Assembly: GCF_018991925.1 (NCBI RefSeq)
Contig: NW_024722158.1
Location: 1,835,673-1,899,672, forward strand
Direction of reading: 5' to 3'
Source: Homarus americanus
Lineage: Eukaryota > Arthropoda > Malacostraca > Decapoda > Nephropidae
Length of the DNA: 64,000 bases
The notes beneath the pieces were generated by a model that saw only the letters and a program-made list of their open reading frames with translations, did not search any database and was not told where the DNA came from. This document shows positions 11,197-23,500 of this stretch, piece by piece (within the stretch, counting starts at the first letter, position 1; each line of letters opens with the position of its first letter). Position numbers and translations under genes: made by a program.

Positions 11197-12467
11197 CAGT
11201 GGTGGGCACGGCTCCGCTAACCGCCAATTAGCGAAGATAACTTTCTCGTTAGCTGATTAGCGTTTTCGCTAACTTTGGAAACCATTTTGGGTCTGCTAAA
11301 TTTAGTTCCACTAACTTTAAGTCCACTAACAAAATTTATACATGTTTGTTTCTGTCTGTTGTAAGTGTGTGACGCCGCGACGCGTGTCTCCAACAGCCAG
11401 TCAGGCACGCTTGGCTGACTGCGTGTTAGTACGTGCAAAGATATCTTGAGGGCCAAGAGAGCCACCCTGTCAGATGGCAACTTTGAGAGACTGATGTTTA
11501 TGAAGGGCAACCAGCATCACGTCGATGCGATGGAGAAGGCCCAGCCACTGCAGCCGGAATGAATGGAATTTTTCGATTATTAAAGTTTAATACTTTTTTT
11601 TACAGTAAATAAAGACTGTCAGTATATGTTGAAAGAATCATAGAATGTAATTGTAAACTAAAGTATAATTTCATTTCTCATTTATTTGTTAACTTATTAA
11701 GGATTTTTTTGTGTCAATATATTTGGTTATGCTAAGTACTGCATAAGTTCATAACCAGGATGTCATCCAAGGTGTGCGCCAAACAAAATTTTCTAAAAAC
11801 TTTCTTTTCATTAAAGTTTAGAGTTTTCTGTTTATTTACATGACTAAGACCAACAATAAGTTATATAAAAATGCACTGGTATAATGTGTGTGTGTTTGGT
11901 ATTGCATATTTACATGAATAATGAATAAGGCCGATAGGTTGTATGAGAATGCAAATTAATTATTTGTGAAATTGTGTACAGTGTACACCTTGATAAGTTG
12001 ATCATCATCTGATCTTGGCATGATGCTATTTGCTACCTGTGCTATACAGTACTACAGTTTTTGGATTCGCTTAATACTTTTTGTCTTTTCGTACAGTAAA
12101 TAAAGATTATAAAGTGTTTGTTGAAACTTGAATGTAAACTAATGTTTAATTTCATTTATTCATTTAATTTTTTGTGTACACATTGATCATCATCTGATCT
12201 TGGCATGCTATACCTTTTTGGAAAGCTCTATGTCTAAGCTACAAGACAACATATGAAAATTTCAGCTCTAGGTCTGTTTTTAAGGGTTTTAGAGCCCCCA
12301 CCCCCCCCCCAAAAAAAAAACAAGATAAATTCATAAAATAAAAGTTAGCGGTTAGCGTTAGCTTCCGCTAATTTTTTTTAGCAATCTAGCGTCAGCGAAG
12401 TTAACTTTTTAGTTAGCGGATTAGCGGTTAGCGAAGCTAACTTTTCGTTTAGCTGTGCCCACCACTG
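11197..12467. mobile_element. Non-autonomous hAT-like element
   Basis: Left terminus CAGTGGTGGGCACGGCT and right terminus AGCTGTGCCCACCACTG are near-perfect inverted repeats. The subterminal regions carry many GTTAGCGGTTAGCGAAGCTA-type repeats in opposite orientations, typical of hAT elements. The flanking octamers (CGTGATGT and TTGATATC) are similar but not identical, so a target duplication is only suggested. No intact transposase frame is present. The interior is AT-rich with a repeated pair of segments (AGTAAATAAAGA at about 11604 and 12098; CATCATCTGATCTTGGCATG at about 12003 and 12189). Confidence 0.7.
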
Positions 12468-13550
12468 TTGATATCCTCATTAACCTCAATAATTGGTGCA
12501 GAAGTCTTCCGGGAATGAGAAATTTCTGGGACGAGATGAATCTCTCAAATCCAGAAAATCCCAAACCCACGACTCTAAACTTCGCATCTCATCATTTGAA
12601 TAACAACACGAGTGTTTTAGGCAATGGCGTCTGTTTATGTGTGACCCAAGCTGACCCAGAAAAACAAGAGAGTAACACTTGATGGGATTTATCATTTCAT
12701 ATTTTGGATACCAATGGATTCTGGGTGATCAGACTTTGGAAGTACATCCTGTATTGTATAACTGTAGCAAACTCTTAATAACTCAGAATTTGATATCTCA
12801 AAATGGCAGTAAAATATTCAACTGTAAATTATTTTTTACATAAGTCACAATATTCCATGATGTGGTGACTCAATGGTGTAGCGTGTACAACTCATGCAAA
12901 ATACTTGGTCGGTTGAGCCGCCCCCGACGACTGCCCGGCTCAACTGTGTGACGTCACCCAGAGGATATTTTGTATGTGGAAGAAGTTATTCTATGTGGAC
13001 AAAATAATATAAAACTGCACCAGTAAATGTGAAGATTAAATAAAAATAACACTAATATATAAACTAAAAAAAACAAAAAAAAAAAATTGCATTACCATTT
13101 GGTAGTCATTTAACACAGGTCACCAGACAGAACAGCCGAGAACCCCCGCTGTGTTATACCTGGTTAGAGCCCCGGCCCCATATATTACAAGTTATCACGG
13201 GTTTACTGTGTACGGCAGCTTAAATATATCGGTTTTATCCATAGAGCAGCTAAATAAATTAACTGGAGAGGGAGACAAATGTCCACCTCACCCAATACAT
13301 TATCTTGACACTGAAGAAGGCTGTGTCCTGTGTGGGTTAATAGTGAGTTAGTTACAATGAACCACACCATCCAGGGGGATCCACACACACACATATGGTA
13401 TATATACAGTATTATAACTTAAGCTTCAACAGCACTTGACTTAAAGATGACAATTGCTCAACAAAATGTTAAGTTATATAATAGATGAGCAGCACAGTTA
13501 AGTATTTTAGTCTATTAATAGGAAGGAAGATGTAAGCATCACCAGCATAC
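12468..13550. other. Intron sequence, nothing recognised
   Basis: Intronic sequence between the hAT-like element and the 13551-13778 exon, with an A-rich tract near 13063-13087. No homology seen. Confidence 0.45.
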
Positions 13551-13778
13551 CAGGCAGACAAGCTTTGCTCCCATAGTAAAACTCGATCCCTTTCCTGCGG
13601 CCGATCAGACGCTTACTTGGGGAGGAGTGGTAGTGACGCCACACTCCCCCCTCGGCGTACGGGGGCACCTGTCCGTAGGGGGTGCGGTCGGCCCAGCGGT
13701 CACTCAGTTCGTTAGCAGAAGATGACAGCTGCTTGGAGAGGTCTGGTAGGTTCTCATAGTTGTGCAGCCTCTGTAGTT
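13551..13778 (-). CDS. DEPDC1: DEPDC1 homologue exon (variable linker)
   Basis: Minus-strand exon of 228 nt with acceptor AATATTTCAG and donor CTG|GTATGC. It enters with two bases that complete the Glu codon started by the long exon (..TRSQ-E-LQRLHNYENLPDL) and leaves one base that completes a Gly codon of the 9227-9396 exon, so both junctions are in phase. It encodes about 76 residues, including LSKQLSSSANELSDRWADR, a Pro/Tyr-rich stretch (RTPYGQVPPYAEGGVWRHY) and SKRLIGRRKGIEFYYG. No counterpart in the vertebrate protein is recognised, but this linker is poorly conserved in the family. GC content is higher than the surrounding intron, as expected for coding sequence. Confidence 0.82.
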
Positions 13779-14008
13779 CTGAAATATTTAAACTTGTGGA
13801 TTAAAACCCAGAGGAAGAAAACAAGTAATAATGACAAATACGAATAATAAAGGTATGAATTAAATGATGGTTCAAGAGTGCACTTGAGAGACAGATTGTG
13901 TACAGGATGTGTGTAAGCCTTCCCAGCCCCCTCTCACTGGAGAGGTCTGGGTGAAAAAAATTGCCTTAGTATTCTGTTTGTCATGTAATTTTGATGTCAA
14001 ATTATATA

Positions 14009-14306
14009 TACAGCTCCTTCCTGACTTACGACGGGGTTAGGGACCCAAATCCAGGTCGTAAGTTGAAATGGTCTTAAGTCGAAAATGATTAAATAATACG
14101 TAAAAAATCTAAAATGGGTGTCTCCTTTTCTTCTCAGCACCAAAAAACTTGCACTTTTAAGCTTGCCAGCCATTTTAAAGTGAATTACAAATGAAAATCT
14201 TGTCTGTATACTGACGTTGAGACTCGAAAATATGTAATTTGACAAAATTTTGGTACGACCGAGGCAGGTTGTAAGTGCGGGTGGTCGTAAGTCGGGAGGA
14301 GCTGTA
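14009..14306. mobile_element. Short TIR element, 'CTTACGAC' family, copy 1
   Basis: Roughly 300-bp element starting TACAGCTCCTTCCTGACTTA and ending with the inverted form (AAGTCGGGAGGAGCTGTA), flanked by TA. The interior repeats the CTTACGACGGGGTTAGGGAC / AATCCAGGTCGTAAGTTG palindrome. Same family as 14952-15245 and the interrupted copy at 47276-47598. Pogo/Tigger-like by TIR style. No coding capacity. Confidence 0.8.
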
Positions 14307-14951
14307 TATTTTTTTAGATAGTTTAATATTTTATATTATCACTGATAAAACATACACCAGTCAGCCTCCGTCCCTGCCTCCCCCTTCCTCCAACTCACAA
14401 TGCCTCACACACAAAAGACTTTAAACTCTAGATGTTGTGGTGTTGGGGTATTAATTACAGTAATGAATAATAACTGGCCTAAGGTTAAAAATGCTTTCAG
14501 AGCATTTGAGGTGGATGTAGGGTGGATGATTATAGCGAATTTTTTTTCAGCTGAGAAAAGATGTCCCGCCCCCTTCTCAAGAGTTACAGCTGATTGGCTG
14601 TTGCAAACCTGTCCGATTTTGTCCTGAAGTAATGATGTATTTCAAAACGAGTTTATTTATGATCGTTGGGATGACCGTTTCTGACGAGAAAGATATTTAG
14701 CTAAATTATATAAAGATACAGTGCATACAGTACCTTCATTATTTCAAACATAAGCACGTAGGAAATTTATCAGAAGTATTATACGTGAATTAACTGTTAA
14801 ACTTGGGTGGCAAATTCACGCTTTCGGAGGACGCATTTATTATATACAGTACCTATTTTTTCCTACAATAAGGCATACTAAGACAAATTACCTATCAGTA
14901 ATACTACATTATGCAAAAACAATATTTTTAAAGATCAGAATCACATTGAAA

Positions 14952-15245
14952 TACAGCTCCTCCTCAACTTACGACGGGGTAAGGGACCCAAATCCAGGTC
15001 GTAAGTTGAAAATGCAAAAATAATACATAGAAAATCTAAATTGGATGTCTCTTTTTCTTCTCAGCGCCACAAAACTCTTACTTTTAAGCTTGCCAGCCAT
15101 TTTAAAGTGAATTACCCCCAAAAAATTTTGTCAGTACACAGCGCAATCACTAACGTCGGGACTCAAAAATACGTAATTTGAAATTTTTTTGGTACGACTG
15201 GGGCGGTCGTATGTCCGGGTGGTCTTAAGTCGAGGATTACCTGTA
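14952..15245. mobile_element. Short TIR element, 'CTTACGAC' family, copy 2
   Basis: Second copy of the element at 14009-14306 in the same orientation, about 80% similar by eye. It starts TACAGCTCCTCCTCAACTTA and ends CTTAAGTCGAGGATTACCTG then TA. Both copies lie in the intron between the 15329-17063 and 13551-13778 exons. Confidence 0.8.
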
Positions 15246-15328
15246 TTACACGACCATTAGCAGAGGCGGGAAAATATGAAGTAGTTCGCAGTCAGTTCAG
15301 TGGTGAGAAAGACACAGTGACCTCTTAC

Positions 15329-17063
15329 CTTGGGACCGAGTTGCTGCATATATGCCTGCCATGCCGCTCACTGGCTGTACATTCCTCGGTGGTAAGGGAG
15401 GACCTGCAGGGGTGTCGCTCCTACTGGACAGAGCCGAGTGGTACACACTACAGCCAGATGAAGATGATAGACTGTGGCTCAGACATCCATCCGGCGTGAT
15501 CATCCTTCGTTTAACCGCTTCGGTCCGTGGCGCCGAACTCTTACTATTATAACCGTAGAGTGGGGAGATGGATGTGCAGCGCTGGCCTGGAAGGTAGGCG
15601 TCCGAGTGTGTGGCGGGAGGTCCGGAGAAGGTGTTGGTGGAGTCGACCGTGTCAACGCTGTCATTGGACGGCATCAGAGCCAAGTTCAAGAAGCCTCCCG
15701 ACTTAGTGCGGAGATGACCCAGCCCCGGCCCGAGGTCCCGGTAGTCCGATACACACGATTTGATGCTTCTCGTGTCCTCCTGGTTACTGCCGACGGGAGC
15801 AAGAGCAAGGTTCATGTAACCTCCAGATTTTGTTCTCAAATGGTCTAAAGCTTGATATTCACCGTCGTCGCGCTCCTTCTTATCTTTACTTCGACCGCTA
15901 CGTTTTTTAGATGCAGAATCGTCGCGGACGTGTTTTCTTTTAATGGAATCTCTAATTCTACTCGCCAAACTCCGTGCAGGAACAATTTCGTTTATATTGT
16001 GCGCGCTGACTGACTCTGGGGAGCTGTGTGAGATACCATCTTCATTAAGGGCTTCTAAGTTTCCAGCCGATCTTGACCGATTCATAGGCGAGTGCATGAG
16101 TGCTGTCACATACTCCCCGCTGGTGTTGGTGGACATTATGCTGGACTTAAATAAATCTGAAACTGTGGAGAGGTTCCTCAGCTCCCTGGTGGTGTCGGCC
16201 GCCGCCTCACAGGTCGTCAGTGATGGAGCAGCTATGCTTTTGGGTCGTGGTTTGGGCATTTTCTTTGCTCTGTCTCCATTCTTAAAATGTAAAGAATCAA
16301 CTGATTTTTGTGGAATAATTCTGGTCTTTGGACTGTCAGATGTAAATGCAGTTTCAAAGCAACAATTTTGGGGTAGTTCAACATTATCTAATTCCTTATT
16401 GTCAACAACACCAGCAGACTCGGACACGACCTCCCTGCCGTCGTTCTCTCTCCTCACTCTCCTCGCGTGATCGTTAGTTTTAACAGAACGAACAGTTTCC
16501 GGTTGTCTCTGCATCGCAAACTCTTGCGGTGATTTACTCTGCCGGAGAAGTGGCTTTATATTCTCTTGATTCTCTGAAAGAAGTCCCAGACAACTTCCCT
16601 CGTGGCTCCCTTCCAGCAGTGTGGGGTACAAGTTATCTTCCTTAAAATCTGTGTAGTTTTTTAACCTTCTAAGCTTAAGACTCTGCAGCTTAGAAGAGTT
16701 GAGGGCAGAGTTACGCCCGACGGAGGGAGTGTGCGAGCCGCTGCCGAGGCTCTTGCTGGACCCCTGCCTCCTGAACACTCCACTAGCCTCAACATCAAGT
16801 CTCTCACCATTTACAATATTGTCATTGTCTGAGTTTGGGGTTGATGTCTTCTGCTGCTGCCCACATATGCTCATGTTCAACATTAGATCATCCACAGAAT
16901 CGTTGTCGTTAAAGTCGTCCGGTCGGTAGCTCCCACCGCTGGAGGAGGAGGAGGAAGCACCGCCGCTGGAGGTTGGCGATCGGTAAGTTATGTCGAGGAA
17001 CTCGGCGCCGATGTACATTCTAATAAAAGATTCGTAGAGCTCGTACGGAATCAGAGGGACAAC
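15329..17063 (-). CDS. DEPDC1: DEPDC1 homologue long exon (insert within the RhoGAP-like region)
   Basis: Minus-strand exon of 1735 nt, acceptor CTCGTCCCTGCAG, donor CCCAAG|GTAAGA. It starts in phase 0 and encodes about 578 residues without a stop. The first residues, VVPLIPYELYESFIRMY, continue the preceding exon and align without gap with the vertebrate DEPDC1 motif for the end of the first RhoGAP-like helix block (..PEPLLTFEYYELFVNIL). The rest is a long low-complexity, Ser-rich, basic and acidic patchwork, matching the long divergent insert of this family. Notable pieces are a Ser/Gly run near residue 40, RSRSAGNLEAL, a Lys/Arg cluster (KRKHVRDDSASKKRSGRSKD), and two copies of LRTKSGG(Y/F)(M/L)NLAL spaced about 45 residues apart. 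The first copy contains YMNL, a YxN-type tyrosine motif. Sequence after the donor is intron. Confidence 0.9.
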
Positions 17064-17319
17064 CTGCAGGGACGAGTAACTTTAATAATAAACAAAACAC
17101 TTCATTAAAAAGTTATTCATTATTTCACAGATGTACACTCACTCAAAATACCATCTTGACAATGATTATGTTAAGACAATATAATAACGGACCGAAGGTT
17201 TTGGCAGCCCCACCGAGACAACAAGAGTCACAGTGTTCGTTCTTAAATACATGGGAGGGTAAAGATAGCTCGAGTGACTGTTCATTAAATAACTGGGAAC
17301 ACAAGACCACGATACAGAC

Positions 17320-17414
17320 CATATTGGTGAAGAAGTCACGGACGATCTTAAAAACATCTCTTTCAACCCCAGGATAGTTGGGGATGTTGCAACTTGTGTC
17401 TGCAACATTAGGCC
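17320..17414 (-). CDS. DEPDC1: DEPDC1 homologue exon, start of the RhoGAP-like block
   Basis: Minus-strand exon of 95 nt with acceptor TCTCTTACAG. It encodes PNVADTSCNIPNYPGV then ERDVFKIVRDFFTNM. The motif YxG-ERDVFKxVxDFF is the conserved DEPDC1 segment directly before the PEPLL-like motif, here VVPLI at the start of the next exon. Entry phase completes a Trp codon (TGG) with the 30094-30284 exon, giving ..AMKCMAHW-PN, as in vertebrates (..AMKCLANWP). The donor is ATG|GTCTGT, a weak match to the consensus, but it is required by phase and by ungapped alignment. The frame stays open beyond it (into VCIVVLCSQLF..), which is taken as intron. Confidence 0.85.
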
Positions 17415-17555
17415 CTGTAAGAGATAAGACACATTAGTTAGGTAAACAACAACACAAACATTATACAGTAAAGGAACAAGAAAATAATTATCCCTTGACT
17501 ACATCTTAAATTATCCTCAACAACAAACTTCACTTACCATAAAACCAAATGTTAT

Positions 17556-20500
17556 CAAGTTAACTACAGCACAACCACACACATGTATAGTTAACTACAA
17601 CACAACCACACACATGTATAGTTAACTACAGCACAACCACACACATGTATAGTTAACTACAACACAACCACACACATGTATAGTTAACTACAACACAACC
17701 ACACACATGTATAGTTAACTACAGCACAACCACACACATGTATAGTTAACTACAACACAACCACACACATGTATAGTTAACTACAGCACAACCACACATG
17801 TATAGTTAACTACAACACAACCACACACATGTATAGTTAACTACAGCACAACCACACACATGTATAGTTAACTACAACACAACACACATGTATAGTTAAT
17901 TAAACACAAATTCACACACATGTATAAAGTTAACTACACACAACTACACACATGTATAGTTAATCATAAATACAACCACACACATGTATAGTTAACTACA
18001 ACATACCACACACATGTATAGTTAATCACAGCACAACCACACACGTGTATAGCTAACTACAGCACAACCTACACACATGTGTATAGTTAACTAAAACACA
18101 ACTCACACATGTGCATAGTTAACTACAGCACAAATCCACACACACATGCTAGTTACTACAGCACAACCACACACATGTATAAGGAAGTTAACTACAGCAC
18201 AACCACACACATGTATAGTTAACTACAACACAACTGAATAATACATGTATAGTTAACTTACAACACAACCACACACATGTATAGTTAACTACAGCACAAC
18301 CACAATACATGTATAGTTAACTACAACACACAACCACACACACATGCTAGTTAATTACAACACAACCACACACATGTATAGTTAATAACAACACAACCAC
18401 ACACGTATAGTTAACTACAGCATTCACACACACAGAGCAGTTAACTACCAACACATCCACACACGTATAGTTAACTACAGCACAACCACACACATGTATA
18501 GTTAACTACAGCACAACCACAATACATGTATAGTTAAATTACAGCACAACCACACACATGTATAGTTAACTATAACACACCACACATGGCATTGAATTCA
18601 AATACACACATACATATGGAAGTTAACTACAGCACACCACACACATGTATAGTTAATTACAGCACCACACACATGTATAGTTAATCTTACAACACAACTA
18701 CACACATGGAGAAAGTTAACTAACACAACCACACACATGTATAGTTAACTACAGACAACTATTATTACATGTATAGTTAATTCACAACACAACCACACAC
18801 ATGCAGTTAACTACAACACAACCATTGCTGTATAGTTAATCACAACACACCCACACATTACGTATAAAGTTAACTACAACACAACCACACATATGTATAT
18901 AGTTAATTCATAAATAACCACACACATGTATAGTTAATTACAGCATGTTCCACACACATGTATAGTTAATTACAGCACAACCACACACATGTATAGTTGC
19001 ACAGCATTGTATTCATTAAAGACATGTATAAATAACTACAACACAACTACACACATGTATAGTTAATCATACATAAATTCACACACATGTATAAAGTTAA
19101 TTACAGTACAACACACATATGGCAGCACATAACACAAATTCACACACATGTATAGTTAATTACAACACAAATTCACACATGTATAGTTAACTACAACACA
19201 CATACACATGGTTAGTTAATTTCAACACAACACAATATGTATATATAAAGTTAACTACAACACAACCACACACACATGTATAGTTAACTGCAACACAATA
19301 CACACACATGTACATGGTTAGCTACAACACAACCACACATGTGTACTTAGTTAACTACAACACAACCACACACGTAATATGGTTAACTACAACGCAACCA
19401 CACATGTATAGTTAACTACAACACAACCACACACATGTGTATAGTTAGCACACAACACAACCACACACATGTATAGTTAACTACAACACAACCACACACA
19501 TGTATAGTTAACTACAAACACAACCACACACACATGTATAGTTAACTACAGCACAACCACACACATGTGTATAGTTAACTACAACACAACCGCACACATG
19601 TATAGTTAACTACAACACAACCACACACATGTGTATGATTTAACTACAGCACAACCACACACATGTATAGTTAACTGCAACACAACCACGTAATGGCCGA
19701 GATTAACTACAACACAACCACACATGTATAGTTAACTACAGCACAACCAGACACATGTATAGTTAACTGCAACACAACCACACACATGTATAGTTAACTA
19801 CAACACAACCACACACATGTGTATAGTTAACTACAGCACAACCACACATGTATAGTTAACTACAACACAGCCACACACATGTGTATAGTTAACTACAACA
19901 CAACCACACACATGTACTATGGTTAACTACAGCACAACCACACACATGTATAGTTAACTACAACACAACCACACACATGTATAGTTAACTACAACACAAC
20001 CACACATGTATAGTTAACTTCACAACACAACCACACACACATGTGTATAGTTAACTACACAACACAACCACACACATGTATAGTTAACTACAACACAACC
20101 CACACATGTGTATAGTTAACTACAGCACAACCACACACATGTATAGTTAACTGCAGCACAATACACACATGTATAGTTAACTGCAACACAACCACACATG
20201 TGTATAGTTAACTACAACACAACCACACACATGTAGTTAACTACAGCACAACCGCACACGTAGCATGGTTAACTACAGCACAGCCACCATGTATGGTTAA
20301 CTACAACACAGCCACACGTATTGTATAGTTAACTTCTAACTAACCACACATGTGTACATAGTTAACTACAACACAACCACACATGTGTATAGTTAACTAC
20401 AACACAACCACACATGTGTATAGTTAACTACAACACAACCACACATGTGTATAGTTAACTACAACACAACCACACATGTGTATAGTTAACTACAACCTGA

Positions 20501-23500
20501 CTTTCCTACATGTGTATAGTTAACGCCACAGCCACACATGTATAGTTAACTACAACACAACCACAGACATGTATAGTTAACTACAACACAACCACACACA
20601 TGTATAGTTAACTACAACACAACCACACACATGTATGATTAACTACAACACAACCCTTTACATGTATAGTTAACTACAACACAACCACGTAATGTATAGT
20701 TAACTACAACACAACCACACACGTATTGTATGAGTTAACTACAACACAGCCACACATGTATAGTTAAACTTTACAACACAATACACACACATGTATAGTT
20801 AACAACAGCACAACCACACACATGTATAGTTAACTACAACTACAACCACACACATGTATAGTTAACTACAACACAACCACACATGTATAGTTAACTACAA
20901 CACAGCCACACATGTGTATAGTTAACTACAACACAACCACACACATGTATAGTTAACTACAACACAACCACATGTATAGTTAACTTTACAACACAACCAC
21001 ACATGTGTATAGTTAACTTCACAACACAACCACACACATGTATAGTTAACTACAGCACAACACACACACATGTATAGTTAACTGCAACACAACCACATAT
21101 TGTATAGTTAACTACAGCACAACCACACACATGTATAGTTAACTACAACACAACCACACACACATGTATAGTTAACTACAGCACAGCCACACATGTGTAT
21201 GATTAACTACAACACAACCACACACGTAATACATAGTAAGCTACAGCACAACCACACACATGTAGTAAGCTACAACACAACCACACACATGTAGTTAACT
21301 GCAACACAACCACATATGTGTATAGTTAACTACAACACAACTCCCACACACATGTATAGTAAGCTACAATACAACCACACACATGTATAGTTAACTGCAG
21401 CACAACCACATATGTGTATAGTTAACTACAGCACAATACACACACATGTATGGTTAACTACAGCACAACCACACACATGTATAGTTAACTTCACAACACA
21501 ACCACACACATGTATAGTTAACTACAGCACAACCACACACATGTATAGTTAACTACAACACAACCACACACATGTATAGTTAACTACAACACAACCACAC
21601 ACATGTATAGTTAACTGCTTTAATACACACATGTATAGTAAACTACAACACAACCACACACATGTACATGGTTAACTACAACACAGTACACACACATGTA
21701 TGGTTAACTTCTGGCCACAACCACACATGTGTATAGTTAACTGCACAGCACAACCACACACATGTATAGTTAACTACAACACAACCCACACACATGTATA
21801 GTTAACTACAACACAACCACACACATGTATGTATGGTTAACACAGCACAGCCACACATGTATAGTTAACTTTACAGCACAACCACACATGTATAGTTAAC
21901 TGCAACACAGCCACACACATGTATAGTTAACTACAACACAGCCACACACATGTATAGTTAACTACAGCACAGCCACACATGTGTATAGTTAACTACAACA
22001 CAACCACACACATGTATAGTTAACTACAACACAACCACACACATGTATAGTTAACTGTACAATACACGTAATATGGTTAACTACAACACAACCACACGTA
22101 GCGCAGTTAACTACAGCACAACCACACATGTATAGTTAACTGCAACACAACCCACACACATGTATAGTTAACTACAACACAACCACACACATGTATAGTT
22201 AACTACAACGCAACCACACACATGTATAGTTAACTACAACGCACAGCCACACACATGTATAGTTAACTGCAGCGCAATACACATGTGTATAGTTAACTAC
22301 AACACAACCACACACATGTATAGTTAACTACAACACAACCACACACACATGTATAGTTAACTTTACAGCACAACCACACACATGTATAGTTAACTACAAC
22401 ACAACCACACACATGTATAGTTAACTACAACACAACACACACACACATGTATAGTTAACTACAACACAACCACACACATGTATAGTTAACTACAACACAA
22501 CCACACACATGTATAGTTAACTACAGCACAACCACACACATGTATAGTTAACTACAACACAGCCACACACACATGTATGAATTTAACACAACATACACAC
22601 ATGTATAGTTAACTGCTGCTTTAGCCACACATGTATAGTTAACTGCAGCACAATACACACACATGTATGATTAACTACAACACAACCACACACATGTATG
22701 GTTAACTACAACACAGCCACACACATGTATAGTTAACTACAACACAACCACACATGTGTATAGTTAACTTCTACAACCACACACATGTAGTTAACTACAA
22801 CACAACCACACACATGTATAGTTAACTTTACAGCACAATACACATGGCGCATAGTTAACTACAACACAACCACACACACATGTATAGTTAACTACAACAC
22901 AACCACACATGTGTATAGTTAACTACAGCACAACCACACACATGTATAGTTAACTACAACACAACCACACGCTTATGTATAGTTAACTACAGCACAACCA
23001 CACACATGTATAGTTAATTACAACACAACCACACATGTATAGTAAACTACAACACAACCACACATGTGTATAGTTAACTACAGCACAACCACACATGTAT
23101 AGTTAACTGCAACACAACCACACATGTATGATTTAACACAACACAGCCACACACATGTATGATTAACTGCAGCACAACCGCACATGTGTATAGTTAACTA
23201 CAGCACAACCACACACACATGTATAGTTAACTGCAACACAGCCACACACATGTAGTTAACTACAGCACAACGCCACACACATGTATAGTTAACTACAACA
23301 CAACCACACACATGTATAGTTAACTACAACACAATACATGTGTATAGTTAACTACAGCACAACCACACACATGTATAGTTAACTACAACACAACCACACA
23401 CATGTATAGTTAACTACAACACAACCACACACATGTAGTTAGCTGCAACACAACCACACACACATGTATAGTTAACTACAACACAACCACACACATGTAG

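Noticed and set aside
15474..16929. Plus-strand frames opposite the long DEPDC1 exon (15474-15848, 15943-16470, 16699-16929)
   Set aside because: Antisense shadows of a GC-rich coding exon; the minus-strand frame has homology, splice sites and phase support.
17166..17432. An 88-residue minus-strand frame over the 17320-17414 exon
   Set aside because: It is a neighbouring frame; the conserved ERDVFK reading uses a different phase bounded by the acceptor at 17415.
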